Part shown: in pieces, positions 1-7,779 of the stretch
Layout of the letters: every line of letters begins with the position of its first letter
Position numbering within the stretch: the first letter of the stretch is position 1
Assembly (NCBI GenBank): GCA_910585905.1
Contig: CAJUID010000039.1
Span: 1-28,104 of the forward strand
From: an uncultured Lachnospiraceae bacterium
GTDB lineage: Bacteria > Bacillota > Clostridia > Lachnospirales > Lachnospiraceae
Length of the DNA: 28,104 nucleotides
Reading direction: 5' to 3'
Notes under the pieces: generated by a model
What the model was told of the DNA's origin: nothing
Seen by the model: only the letters and a program-made list of their open reading frames with translations
The model's database searches: none
Position numbers and translations under genes: made by a program

Positions 1-4
1 AGTC

Positions 5-53
5 GCCAAATGCGAGCAAGCTCGCGCTTGGCTCGTTGCTTCGCGGGAATAAA
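5..53. repeat. Short stem-loop repeat, copy 1
   Basis: GCCAA at 5-9 can pair with TTGGC at 28-32, enclosing an inner hairpin (GCGAGC 12-17 with GCTCGC 20-25). The tail TTGGCTCGTTGCTT at 28-41 is followed by CGCGGGAATAAA. The same tail, with one inserted A and one G/A change, occurs at 11964-11990, again behind a GCCAA ... TTGGC pair with a different inner hairpin. This looks like a dispersed intergenic element; its function is unknown. Confidence 0.6.
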
Positions 54-77
54 AGGCTGCACACAAGGCAGCCTTTT
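51..77 (-). terminator. Intrinsic terminator after first LytTR regulator gene
   Basis: A perfect 10-bp stem (AAAAGGCTGC 51-60 with GCAGCCTTTT 68-77) has a 7-base loop. It has A-runs on one side and T-runs on the other, so it could work in both directions. The stop codon of the minus-strand regulator lies inside the stem. Confidence 0.8.
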
Positions 78-798
78 ATTCTCCAAAATAATATGTAAAA
101 TACAATTTCTGAAATTCTGCTATCTTACTCCTGGGAATATAAATTTTACTGCTATTATCCATCCGTATCTCCTCTTTGTTCACTGAGATAATGTGGTTCA
201 TATTAATAATATAAGAACGCCCACATCTCTCGAACTGCGGAAACCGCTCTAACATCCCATACAATTCTCCACTGCTCATTCTCACCTGGCACTCTTCTGA
301 TTTAAGATATAAAATCTGATAATTCCTCCGTGTCTCGCTATATACAATCTCATCTGGATATAATTTCCGAATACCGCTTACTACTTTGATTACAATTTGC
401 TCCTCCTGCCGTTTCCAGATCATCTGAAATACAAAATCCATAACATGAAAGAACCGCTTTTGTTCAAGCGGTTTAACCAGATATTGAATTGCATCCACAG
501 AGTATGCATCCAGGGCATACTCTGTAGATGTCGTCAAAAAAATAACGGGCACATAATTGCCGCTTTGCCGAAGCTTTTCCGCCAGCTCCATCCCCGTCAT
601 TTCCGGCATAAAGATATCAAGAAACAAAAGATCTGGCATGTCTCCTTCTTCCTGCAGCAGACAAAGCAGGTCTTTTGCACTCCCATATTTCTTTATTCTA
701 TATTCAAGCTGCGGTTTTCTATCATGATATGCTGTCAATAACTTTTCAATCTTATCAAGTTCTTCAGGTTTATCATCGCATAATGCTATTTTGTACAT
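76..798 (-). CDS. LytTR-family response regulator (first copy)
   Basis: This is a 240-residue transcription regulator of the AgrA/LytR type. The N-terminal receiver domain (about 1-120) has the acidic pair D8-D9, phospho-acceptor D61 in LFLDIFMPE, the TT at 89-90 and K109 in LVKP. The C-terminal half (about 145-238) fits a LytTR DNA-binding domain. The ATG at 798 is chosen because AGGAGGAA sits 8 bases upstream; a longer reading frame to 831 lacks a ribosome site. It lies 109 bases behind the binding-protein-like gene on the same strand, probably in one transcript. It has no kinase of its own next to it. It is clearly a paralogue of the regulator at 3539-4267, so both may answer to the one kinase at 4395-5717, which is inference. 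Confidence 0.9.
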   Translation of the reverse strand: MYKIALCDDKPEELDKIEKLLTAYHDRKPQLEYRIKKYGSAKDLLCLLQEEGDMPDLLFLDIFMPEMTGMELAEKLRQSGNYVPVIFLTTSTEYALDAYSVDAIQYLVKPLEQKRFFHVMDFVFQMIWKRQEEQIVIKVVSGIRKLYPDEIVYSETRRNYQILYLKSEECQVRMSSGELYGMLERFPQFERCGRSYIINMNHIISVNKEEIRMDNSSKIYIPRSKIAEFQKLYFTYYFGE

Positions 799-907
799 TG
801 TTGCGTTCCTCCTGACATAAAAATAACACAATTAACTGTTTTTTCAACATATCAAGAATAGTTCGCTCTTTTTGCGGCACACTTTGTACTTCGCGCTGCA
901 AATCACC

Positions 908-2416
908 TTATGGGTTTATCTTTATCTGATTTATGTTTTGGAATATCGTCTTATATTCCGTCAACTCTTTTGGAAGGCTCGGCGCATTCACATGGCTAGT
1001 GTTGTACAAAAAACAATCCTCAAGCTGGCTGGTCTCTATCATCACTTTACGAATCAAATAGGACGCCCCAGTACCATTACTGGCAAGCAGCCGATCTAAT
1101 TCCGCCCCATCCTGCGCCATAACAATATCCGCTTCCCCCTGCAAAATATCTTCCACCATATCCTGCACCTTCTCATACTCCCTGCGCAGGACATAGACCT
1201 TTTCTACTTTCGCCTTTCCTCCAAAATAATTTGAATTCCGACGCAGCACAATATGCTTCCTCCCCATGCTAATACTAGAATAAGCCCCAGTACCACTATA
1301 TTTTTGATAAGATTTCTGCCAAATTACACTAGTATCCCCCTTTCGAAATCCAAAACGTGTTACCCCATCATATAGATTATTGTCCCCGTACTCTTCTAAC
1401 GGAAGCAACCACATATTACAAAATTTATTGACATTCTCCTCTCCCCCTTCAATCTGCACTTCTATAGTAGTATCATCCTTTTTCCGAACCCCTGATAATT
1501 GTGGCACAGTATCCTTTCCTTGCTCCTGAAGTAAAATTGACAGTGCAATCCTACATGCCTTCTCTGTATAATCTTCATCCGTAACCTTAGAAAGCTTTGT
1601 ATAGTTCCAACCATACTGCTTCAGAATATCAGAAAATACTTGCTGCTCTGTCCTTTCTTTTGAGGAATACTTTGTCTGAAATGCATAGTAATATGCAAAC
1701 AAATCCTTTGGCTCCTTATATTTTTCCCCAATAAAATCATAAGACCCATCCTGATAAAGCCCCTTTACCCACTCCCACTCCTGCTGCAGCACCTTTTCCA
1801 CTATTTCCCCCTGCAGCCGCTCTTGTAGCTCTTTCGTTGGATTCTTCAGCATGCCAAGCAATTCTTTTTTTCTCTTCTCAATATCTTTTGTCCCATAAAA
1901 ATATTCCTGCTGCCCAAGAATGCTGACACCACCAAACGGAGCATCGTCACTGCTATATGCATCGCATCTAACATAAATATTAAATAAAAGATCATCTGCA
2001 TCCACCTTTTTTCCCAGAACAGTTTTTGCCTCTGGATTTATTTGGATTGTCACTGTTGAGATTCCTTTTTCTGTATCTTCCGCAACGGATATATGGGTAA
2101 ACTGCATGTCTTGGCTGCCCCACGCCCCTCCCACCGGCTTGTTTATCCTCATTCCCTTGTCATCTCTGGATAGAAGATTAGAAAAACACATAGCAAAAAC
2201 ATTCTCTTCTCCCTTTGTCTGATAATTTAATGGCGAAAACGCCTCCTGCAACAGACCTGTATAAACGGTAAGTCCCTCCTGTTGTTCGTTTGAACTTTTC
2301 CCAGCACTCCACTTCACCTGTTCCTGCCCGCCCCCAAGATATTTGCCAAAAAAGCCTAAAAAAAGCGCAAGAAAAAAACAGGCAATTAGCCCCTCTGTCA
2401 ATAATAATTTTTTCAT
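908..2416 (-). CDS. Membrane-anchored protein resembling the first part of a family 5 solute-binding protein
   Basis: The product is 502 residues and starts with a hydrophobic segment (about 2-24). LIAC within it resembles a lipobox but lies very early, so a membrane anchor is more likely. Motifs of peptide/nickel ABC-transporter binding proteins appear: GKKVDADDLLFNIYVR (the usual G-x-x-V-x-A-D-D-V-x-F block), then a long insert, then TGAYSS, an RRNSNYFGGKAKVEKV block and LQGEADIV. In the family this last block lies near the middle of the protein, with most of a second lobe after it; here the protein ends about 60 residues later. It is therefore either truncated or a reduced binding domain. 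No permease or ATPase gene is adjacent; a LytTR regulator gene follows. The ATG at 2416 has AGAGGTGG just upstream. A sensory role is inference. Confidence 0.65.
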   Translation of the reverse strand: MKKLLLTEGLIACFFLALFLGFFGKYLGGGQEQVKWSAGKSSNEQQEGLTVYTGLLQEAFSPLNYQTKGEENVFAMCFSNLLSRDDKGMRINKPVGGAWGSQDMQFTHISVAEDTEKGISTVTIQINPEAKTVLGKKVDADDLLFNIYVRCDAYSSDDAPFGGVSILGQQEYFYGTKDIEKRKKELLGMLKNPTKELQERLQGEIVEKVLQQEWEWVKGLYQDGSYDFIGEKYKEPKDLFAYYYAFQTKYSSKERTEQQVFSDILKQYGWNYTKLSKVTDEDYTEKACRIALSILLQEQGKDTVPQLSGVRKKDDTTIEVQIEGGEENVNKFCNMWLLPLEEYGDNNLYDGVTRFGFRKGDTSVIWQKSYQKYSGTGAYSSISMGRKHIVLRRNSNYFGGKAKVEKVYVLRREYEKVQDMVEDILQGEADIVMAQDGAELDRLLASNGTGASYLIRKVMIETSQLEDCFLYNTSHVNAPSLPKELTEYKTIFQNINQIKINP

Positions 2417-2857
2417 GCTCCACCTCTGTCTGCGGCACATTCTGCCATATTTTTGTATCCATCTTATGCTGATTTGTCCAGCCTTTTAAATAATATGATG
2501 CTGGCATTAAACGGTATTTTGCCCCCCACTAATGCTCCGAATCGGTACATTTCTACCTACTTTTGACCCTAGCATCATAATATAAGATTAGGTGAATTTT
2601 CCCTGCCATTCAACAGTTAAGGCATTCCAAATTCCGACAGTTCTAAGCACATTCGACAGAAGAATGCTGCATTTTGACATCTGCTTTGCCAAACATTATA
2701 AACTTAAGAAAAAAGAAACCAACCATACGCCTGATGTCATGATTTAATCCATTAATTTATCGTACATGAATTTGACAAACTTATAAGAATAATCCACCGT
2801 TTTGTCCCATAGTTATGAATGGAGAAGAAATATAAAATTGTTAGGGGGAATTTCATT
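2417..2857. other. Divergent intergenic region with nested inverted repeats
   Basis: There are 441 bases between the binding-protein-like gene and the SpoIIM-like gene and no convincing protein gene in them. The region holds an outer 9-bp inverted repeat (TATGATGCT 2494-2502 with AGCATCATA 2571-2579), an inner one (GCATTA 2504-2509 with TAATGC 2530-2535) and a small CCGA-A-TCGG hairpin near 2537-2545. A short block at 2511-2535 resembles 6079-6103 ahead of the AraC gene. TTGACA at 2772-2777 looks like a -35 box, but I find no matching -10 box. Confidence 0.5.
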
Positions 2858-2860
2858 TTG
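2843..2860 (+). promoter_or_regulatory. Ribosome binding site selecting a TTG start
   Basis: AGGGGG at 2843-2848 stands 9 bases ahead of a TTG at 2858-2860. The in-frame ATG at 2819 has nothing resembling a ribosome site before it. TTG 2858 is therefore the more likely start of the SpoIIM-like gene. Confidence 0.7.
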
Positions 2861-3502
2861 CCTTTAAAGTCAAGATACCAAGCCCTGCCAAAGCGCAGGC
2901 ACCAATCACTCATAACCGGCTTTTCTGGACTGACTATTGCACTGTTTTTGCTAGGCTTTATCGCTGGAAACTTTGGTGGCCATCTCTTTAAGGATCATTT
3001 GTACAACTCCGTCCTGCTGCTATTCGAAAACACACTAAACAATCTCTCAACGCTAGAAATTAATGGAAAAGATGTCTTCCTTTACAGTCTAAAAGAAAAT
3101 CTAAAAATCTTTTTCCTTCTGGTCTTTTTCGCAATGACAAATGTCTGGAGGTTTTACTATGCCGGCTTTACACTCTACACTGGGTTTTCACAAGGATTAT
3201 TCTGCTCGTTCTGCATGATTTTAAGCGGTGCAGGCGGATTCGTGCAGTATCTTTTCTTCCTGCTGCCACAATCCTTGCTTTTAGCTCCTGTTTTCCTCTT
3301 GTGCATCTGCCATTTAGATGATCTTCACTGCGATCTTTTTTCATCGGAAAACAGTGACAATTCAAAGGGAATCCTACAAAACGCAAAAAAGAGACAGCTT
3401 ATTATCTCCAAACTGCCTCTTTTACTAATCTGCATTGTATTATTGACAGCAGGTGCCCTATTAGAAGGCTATCTGAATATTCCCCTGCTTAAATATATCT
3501 AA
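2858..3502 (+). CDS. spoIIM: SpoIIM-like membrane protein (stage II sporulation protein M / DUF95 family)
   Basis: The protein has 214 residues from the TTG start and several membrane segments: a first helix after about 15 basic residues (ITGFSGLTIALFLLGFIAG), then a cluster of helices from about residue 85, and a last helix near the C-terminus. Features matching SpoIIM are the LKENLKIFF stretch before helix 2, the Y-x-GF-x-L segment with following glycines, the GAGGF ... LLPQSLLLAP stretch and the terminal LEGYLNIPLLKYI. In Bacillus, SpoIIM works with SpoIID and SpoIIP in engulfment of the forespore. The size is close to the family norm. The gene stands alone and runs opposite to its neighbours; a longer form from ATG 2819 would be 227 residues. 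SpoIIM identity is likely but not certain, since DUF95 also has non-sporulation members. Confidence 0.7.
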   Translation: MPLKSRYQALPKRRHQSLITGFSGLTIALFLLGFIAGNFGGHLFKDHLYNSVLLLFENTLNNLSTLEINGKDVFLYSLKENLKIFFLLVFFAMTNVWRFYYAGFTLYTGFSQGLFCSFCMILSGAGGFVQYLFFLLPQSLLLAPVFLLCICHLDDLHCDLFSSENSDNSKGILQNAKKRQLIISKLPLLLICIVLLTAGALLEGYLNIPLLKYI

Positions 3503-3538
3503 TGCATATACAAATTTTTGAATCTGCCAAAGCAAAAC

Positions 3539-4267
3539 TCAATTTCCTTCACAATAAAACTTAAAATACTGCTCCTTTAACACCTTGTATGCCCCCCTCG
3601 GAAGATGAATTTTTTTTCCAGTATTCAGGCAGATATCCTGTGCATTTAAACTGTCTACATACTCCAGGTTTACAATATACGCAACCCCGACCCTTGCAAA
3701 CTCCTGATATCTAGACAACATCTCATATATCTCCGTCAGCGTGACACGGAGAAGATGCTGCGTCCCACCTGCAAGATACATATACTGCGTTTTCCCCTGG
3801 GCCTCACAATATATAATATCCCCGACTGGTATGCGTTGAATCCGCCCCCCTGTCCGAAGCAGTAAAAATTTCTTACGTTCCTCTTCCATAACGCGCAGCA
3901 GCTTGTCCATAACCTGAAAGAGCTGTTTTTCCAGTATCGGTTTTACCAGGTATTGCGACGCATCTACACGGAACGCCTCAAGCGCATGCTCCCTAGATGT
4001 AGTCAGGAAAATAATCCGGCTCTGGCTACCCATATCTCTAAGTTCCCTTGCCGCCTCAATTCCCAGCTTTTCCGGCATATAAATATCCATCAACATTAAG
4101 TCAGGCATATAATTTTTTTCCCTAACCATATAAAGAAGTTCATCCGCACTTTCAAAACAATCCACAGAAAAACGTATTTCTGGATGCCGTGTTTCATAGC
4201 TATGAAGCATTTGTTCTGTCTTTTCTAAATCTACCCTTTCATCATCACAGAGTGCTATCAGATACAT
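3539..4267 (-). CDS. LytTR-family response regulator (second copy)
   Basis: This 242-residue regulator has a receiver domain with D8-D9, phospho-acceptor D61 in LMLMDIYMPE, TT at 89-90 and K109 in LVKP, followed by a LytTR domain (about 140-240). The key residues fall at the same positions as in the regulator at 76-798, which points to a duplication. AAGGGG lies upstream of the ATG. The gene is downstream of the kinase gene on the same strand, 127 bases away, and has a promoter of its own in that gap. It is the obvious partner of the kinase. LytTR regulators usually bind short repeated sites upstream of target promoters; I could not define such a site here. Confidence 0.92.
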   Translation of the reverse strand: MYLIALCDDERVDLEKTEQMLHSYETRHPEIRFSVDCFESADELLYMVREKNYMPDLMLMDIYMPEKLGIEAARELRDMGSQSRIIFLTTSREHALEAFRVDASQYLVKPILEKQLFQVMDKLLRVMEEERKKFLLLRTGGRIQRIPVGDIIYCEAQGKTQYMYLAGGTQHLLRVTLTEIYEMLSRYQEFARVGVAYIVNLEYVDSLNAQDICLNTGKKIHLPRGAYKVLKEQYFKFYCEGN

Positions 4268-4360
4268 AAAATTATGCCCCTTTCTCTTCGGTTTCCATAT
4301 CTGACATCTATATCAACCAATTAATATGTGCCTATCTTCCTGCCATAACAGTAAATAATA

Positions 4361-4390
4361 ATTATATCTTATCTCTACCTACAAATGCAA
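4361..4390 (-). promoter_or_regulatory. Promoter ahead of second LytTR regulator
   Basis: On the minus strand TTGCAT (4385-4390) is followed after 18 bases by TATAAT (4361-4366). The regulator can thus be made separately from the kinase upstream. Confidence 0.55.
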
Positions 4391-4394
4391 GTAA

Positions 4395-5717
4395 TCACAC
4401 TTCTGCTTTAAGAGAAGGTATATTCATGATCAATCGGAAAACAAATACCCCATTATCGTTTTTAAAATCGTACTCCCCATCAAAATTATCTGCTGTTTTA
4501 ATAATGCTCGAAACACCAATCCCGCCGGTAAACTCTGGTTTTGGCTGCCCATTTTTCAAAACTGTCTCTACCCTGCAGGTATTGCTGCACGATATCACCA
4601 GCTTATTTTTTTTCTTTTTGATAATAAGATTTATAAAACATTCCCTGTCCTCCGACTGTTTCTTTACCTCCATACAGCCAAAAATTGCATTTTCATATGC
4701 ATTCGCCAAAATTGTTATCAGATCAATATTGGGTATTGATAGATTGTTGCCAAGCTCAACATCCAGCTTCACCTTAATCTGTTCGTTCCTCGCCTTTCTA
4801 GTATATGCTGAAAGAAGATTATTAACTGCTGTGTTGGCACAAATCGCTTCTGCCACATTCTGGTCTGTCTCCCGCCTATACTCCTCCAGATACTGTAAAA
4901 GCTCCTCATTTTGCCCCCGGCGGGCATACTCTGCTATCACTGCGTTGTGATGTCTCGCATCATGGCGCACCCTTCTGCCAGACTCTGCGGACTCTTCCAG
5001 AAGCTCTATATTTCTCTCAAGCAGCCTATGGTTCATCTGCATTAGCTGATTCTCCTTTTCATATTCCCTCTCCTTGCCTATATGCAGATAAAGCCTGAAA
5101 ACCAAAAGATGCAGGGAACCAGTCAGGAAAAAATTCATGACAAGCTGAAAAAGACGGAATGGCGTCTGATCCCTCAAGTTGGGATTTAACATAAATCCTA
5201 TCCCAAAAAGGATACTGATAATCATTACAGCAGAACTAAAACGGTCTAGTTCATTTTCAACATAGTAACTAAACCCACGAATTGAGTTCTTTACTTTTTT
5301 TTCAATAAACCACGCCATCATAATAATCAGCAGAACTCTGACAATGATGTCAGCCCACACATTTCGGTCGAAAAAAATAACCGAAACCTCAATCCCGCCC
5401 ATTAAAAATACCGCCAACAAATAAAATGTCAATGCAAGTTTATATACTGACAAAAAAAGTGAGTCACTACTTATAAATATAGAAAAGGCAGAAAAGCACA
5501 TATACATCACAAAAGCCACCATCCGCGAACAGCTCTCCCAATCTACTATATACCATACACCCCCTAGCGCAATGACTATCGAGCTAAAACAGGTATAGTA
5601 GAGTATTGTTTTTTTTCTGTCAAATCGTGACTCACTAATTGATAAAAACAAAATAATTACCCCAGCAAAACTAATAACAAACCGAATCACCGCTATCCAT
5701 ACAGAACCACCTAACAT
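4395..5717 (-). CDS. GHKL sensor histidine kinase (AgrC/LytS-like), six or more membrane segments
   Basis: The 440-residue protein has an N-terminal half made of hydrophobic helices (about 5-215), a coiled-coil linker (about 215-248) and a cytoplasmic GHKL ATPase domain. RHDARHH at 251-257 is the phosphorylation box, with H252 the likely phospho-histidine. The N box is NAYENAI at 339-345 and the G box is TGGIGVSS at 398-404. This is the layout of AgrC-type kinases that sense peptides or envelope state. It is followed by its likely partner regulator. The start at 5717 has GGATAGGG about 11 bases upstream. A 34-codon reading frame ends 2 bases ahead of the start, so the two may be translated together. 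No AgrB or AgrD homologue is present. Confidence 0.9.
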   Translation of the reverse strand: MLGGSVWIAVIRFVISFAGVIILFLSISESRFDRKKTILYYTCFSSIVIALGGVWYIVDWESCSRMVAFVMYMCFSAFSIFISSDSLFLSVYKLALTFYLLAVFLMGGIEVSVIFFDRNVWADIIVRVLLIIMMAWFIEKKVKNSIRGFSYYVENELDRFSSAVMIISILFGIGFMLNPNLRDQTPFRLFQLVMNFFLTGSLHLLVFRLYLHIGKEREYEKENQLMQMNHRLLERNIELLEESAESGRRVRHDARHHNAVIAEYARRGQNEELLQYLEEYRRETDQNVAEAICANTAVNNLLSAYTRKARNEQIKVKLDVELGNNLSIPNIDLITILANAYENAIFGCMEVKKQSEDRECFINLIIKKKKNKLVISCSNTCRVETVLKNGQPKPEFTGGIGVSSIIKTADNFDGEYDFKNDNGVFVFRLIMNIPSLKAEV

Positions 5718-5719
5718 GC

Positions 5720-5824
5720 CTATTTAACCCTATCCTTTCCTCTGTTTCCCCTTTTAAGCGGATACACTGCTACGAGCGCAGCAGCAAGCACACCGCCCCG
5801 TACATCAGGCAACCGTCTTTCCAT
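5720..5824 (-). CDS. Possible 34-residue peptide upstream of the kinase
   Basis: This short reading frame starts at ATG 5824 with AAGGAAAG 8 bases upstream and ends at TAG 5720-5722, 2 bases before the kinase start. It would encode a basic leader containing MERRLPDVRGG, a hydrophobic stretch VLAAALVAVYPL and a basic tail. There is no cysteine, so it is not an AgrD-type thiolactone precursor. The leader loosely recalls double-glycine leaders (Leu at -7, Val at -4, GG at -2/-1), which may be chance. It could also be only a leader for translation of the kinase. No homology is recognised. Confidence 0.35.
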   Translation of the reverse strand: MERRLPDVRGGVLAAALVAVYPLKRGNRGKDRVK

Positions 5825-6032
5825 TATGAATTCTTTCCTTATTAAATCATCTATCAGCACACCAACACCAGTAAAAAATCCATGCTAAAATTGGCGCTTA
5901 GAAAAAATGACTGTTATTTAGTATAACAAATCATAAGTCCATTTTAGCTAATTAGGCACAATTAGCATTTTTTTCGGAACACTTTGCAGAATAAAATATT
6001 ATATAAGCTTAGCAGAAAAAAATTAATTTCTA

Positions 6033-6061
6033 TTTACTATCATTATACAAGAGGGTATAAT
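6033..6061 (+). promoter_or_regulatory. Promoter of the AraC-family regulator
   Basis: TTTACT at 6033-6038 and TATAAT at 6056-6061 are 17 bases apart, a good housekeeping sigma factor match. Transcription would begin about where the inverted repeat at 6067 begins. Confidence 0.7.
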
Positions 6062-6066
6062 CTGTT

Positions 6067-6096
6067 GTTGGGGACAAAAGGTATCTTGCCCCCAAC
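6067..6096 (+). promoter_or_regulatory. Inverted repeat at the AraC gene transcription start (operator or leader hairpin)
   Basis: GTTGGGG-A-CAA (6067-6077) pairs with TTG-C-CCCCAAC (6086-6096), 10 of 11 bp, around an 8-base loop. Directly behind the promoter it could be an operator, perhaps for the AraC protein itself, or a 5' hairpin in the mRNA. Confidence 0.55.
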
Positions 6097-6131
6097 TGAT
6101 GCTAATTATTTAGCAGGAACGGGGGATTGAT

Positions 6132-7019
6132 ATGGAACAATTTGAATTTCAGACAGAAATACCATTTCATTTTAACTGGAGCGGAAAATTCATCGCCCCA
6201 GATGAAAACTGGATGCATATCACAAGAAACCTTGCAGATTTTGAACTGATTGTTATGACAAAAGGGGAACTATATATTGCCGCTGATGAAAAGAAGTATA
6301 CTGTACAGGAGGGTGAATATATCCTGATGCGTCCTCCCTGCAGGCAATATGGATATAAACCCTCCCAATGCACGTTTTACTGGACACATTTTGCCTACCA
6401 CAACTGGCAGAATAACCCCGTCGTACATTCTGGGCAGCCTGCGGCAGGAAGCCCACGGGCAATCATGTCTCCAGAACATTCCGACAGTACGATCCTTCTG
6501 CCTATGATTGCCAAAATCCCACGGATTGACCGTCTTATTGTCCTTTTTAAACAATTGCACGATTGTGACCGTAAATACCATAACCGCAATTTGAATAATT
6601 ACTCATTAACTACAATCTTATGCGAGCTTTACAGCCAACTCTATCTCTCTGCAGGCCAAGCCACCGTAAAAAGGGAACAAATGCAGCTCTACACAGATAT
6701 TGTAGATTACATTTCATGGAGAATCCATGAGAATATCAAAGTCAGTGAAATTGCTACTTACTTTGAATACAATGAAAAATATTTGACAACCTTTTTCAAA
6801 AAGATATCTGGAACACCACTTAAAAACTATATCCTTAGCCAGAAAATGGAGCTTGCCAAAGCACTTTTAACAGACTCAAACCAGCCAATCGCCCAGATTG
6901 GGTATGACTTAGGTTTTACTGACAACCACAACTTTTCCAGCGCCTTCAAAAAAATAACCGGACAGAGCCCTTCAGAATACCGGGAGGCATATGCGGAACG
7001 GATGCTGTTCCATCAATAA
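6132..7019 (+). CDS. AraC-family transcription regulator with cupin-like sensor domain
   Basis: The 295-residue protein has an N-terminal cupin-type ligand-binding domain (about 10-110; GELYIAADEKKYTVQEGEYILMRP is split here around the usual gel-x-l ... G-x-x-L-x-P pattern) and two C-terminal helix-turn-helix motifs (about 190-290). The second carries the family signature IAQIGYDLGFTDNHNFSSAFK, ending with GQSPSEYR. The ATG follows ACGGGGGATTGAT, a clear ribosome site. Such regulators usually respond to a sugar or related metabolite and activate a neighbouring transporter or hydrolase operon, but no such operon is adjacent, so the target is not visible. The gene ends 6 bases from the convergent mntP gene. 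Confidence 0.9.
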   Translation: MEQFEFQTEIPFHFNWSGKFIAPDENWMHITRNLADFELIVMTKGELYIAADEKKYTVQEGEYILMRPPCRQYGYKPSQCTFYWTHFAYHNWQNNPVVHSGQPAAGSPRAIMSPEHSDSTILLPMIAKIPRIDRLIVLFKQLHDCDRKYHNRNLNNYSLTTILCELYSQLYLSAGQATVKREQMQLYTDIVDYISWRIHENIKVSEIATYFEYNEKYLTTFFKKISGTPLKNYILSQKMELAKALLTDSNQPIAQIGYDLGFTDNHNFSSAFKKITGQSPSEYREAYAERMLFHQ

Positions 7020-7025
7020 TCCGCC

Positions 7026-7583
7026 CTACAAAATGCCAAGCCCCTCAAGCAAGATTTTTAGGCCAATAAGGATTAGGACAATTCCCCCGCAAAACTCTGC
7101 CTTTGCATGGTACTTTGTACCAAAAACGCTGCCGATTTTAATGCCAGCAGCCGAAAACAGAAATGTTACTACTCCGATAAATGATACTGCTGGAATAACC
7201 GGAACAGCCAGAAACGCAAACGTTACTCCTACTGCCAATGCATCAATACTGGTGGCAACCGCAAGCAGGAACATAGACCTCACATCCATAGAACTGTCTA
7301 CATTCTCCTCGCCCCCCAATGACTCCCTTACCATATTGCCCCCAATAAACCCAAGCAGAACAAAGGCAATCCAATGGTCATATTTTGTTATTTTATCTGC
7401 AAAGATGCTTCCCAGCAAATAGCCAATAATCGGCATTAGCGCCTGAAAACCACCAAACCATACACCGGCAAGGCACATATGCTTTTTACTGATTTCTCCG
7501 AGAGACAGTCCCTTGCAGATTGACACTGCAAAGGCGTCCATCGATAATCCGACCGCCAGTACAAATAATTCAAAAATATCCAT
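7026..7583 (-). CDS. mntP: Manganese efflux pump MntP
   Basis: The 185-residue membrane protein matches the MntP/YebN family in length and motifs. It has two related halves, each with an aspartate in a membrane helix: LSMDAFAVSICKG near the N-terminus and ATSIDALAVGV in the second half, plus GGFQALMP and GGNMVRE between. The family exports Mn2+ and protects against manganese excess. The ATG at 7583 is preferred because GGAGGA lies just upstream; the frame extends to 7652 without ribosome site support. In many bacteria mntP is under a yybP-ykoY manganese riboswitch; I looked for that pattern in the 5' region and did not find it. Confidence 0.92.
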   Translation of the reverse strand: MDIFELFVLAVGLSMDAFAVSICKGLSLGEISKKHMCLAGVWFGGFQALMPIIGYLLGSIFADKITKYDHWIAFVLLGFIGGNMVRESLGGEENVDSSMDVRSMFLLAVATSIDALAVGVTFAFLAVPVIPAVSFIGVVTFLFSAAGIKIGSVFGTKYHAKAEFCGGIVLILIGLKILLEGLGIL

Positions 7584-7779
7584 TTTGTCCTCCATTCTGT
7601 TGTATACCTTATCGCATCTTATCATTTCCGATAATTTAAACGATATGTGCATTTTAGAGCTTTTCCTCTATCGCGCCTGTATTGCCAATCTTTCCTTCTC
7701 CATTCCGGCCAGTAAATGTTATAGTTCTACCATATTCCCAAATTCCCCAAGCGTGACATAATAACCGATGTGATACACA

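Larger units (their letters stand above)
5825..6131. other. Divergent control region, kinase operon / AraC gene
   Basis: This AT-rich gap of about 300 bases holds an inverted repeat GCTAATT (5947-5953) with AATTAGC (5960-5966), the AraC promoter at 6033-6061, the strong inverted repeat at 6067-6096 and a small hairpin GCTAA-TTAT-TTAGC at 6101-6114. I saw no protein gene in it. Confidence 0.5.

Noticed and set aside
2178..2507. Alternative-frame protein overlapping the start of the binding-protein-like gene
   Set aside because: It overlaps the well-supported signal segment in another frame and has no ribosome site.
5720..5824. AgrD-type autoinducing peptide
   Set aside because: There is no cysteine or serine at a thiolactone/lactone position and no AgrB gene. 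It is kept only as an unassigned short frame.
7584..7770. yybP-ykoY manganese riboswitch ahead of mntP
   Set aside because: I looked on the minus strand for the paired conserved loops of that riboswitch and found only a short TAGAG/CTCTA hairpin and a GGCCGG; the consensus is not there.
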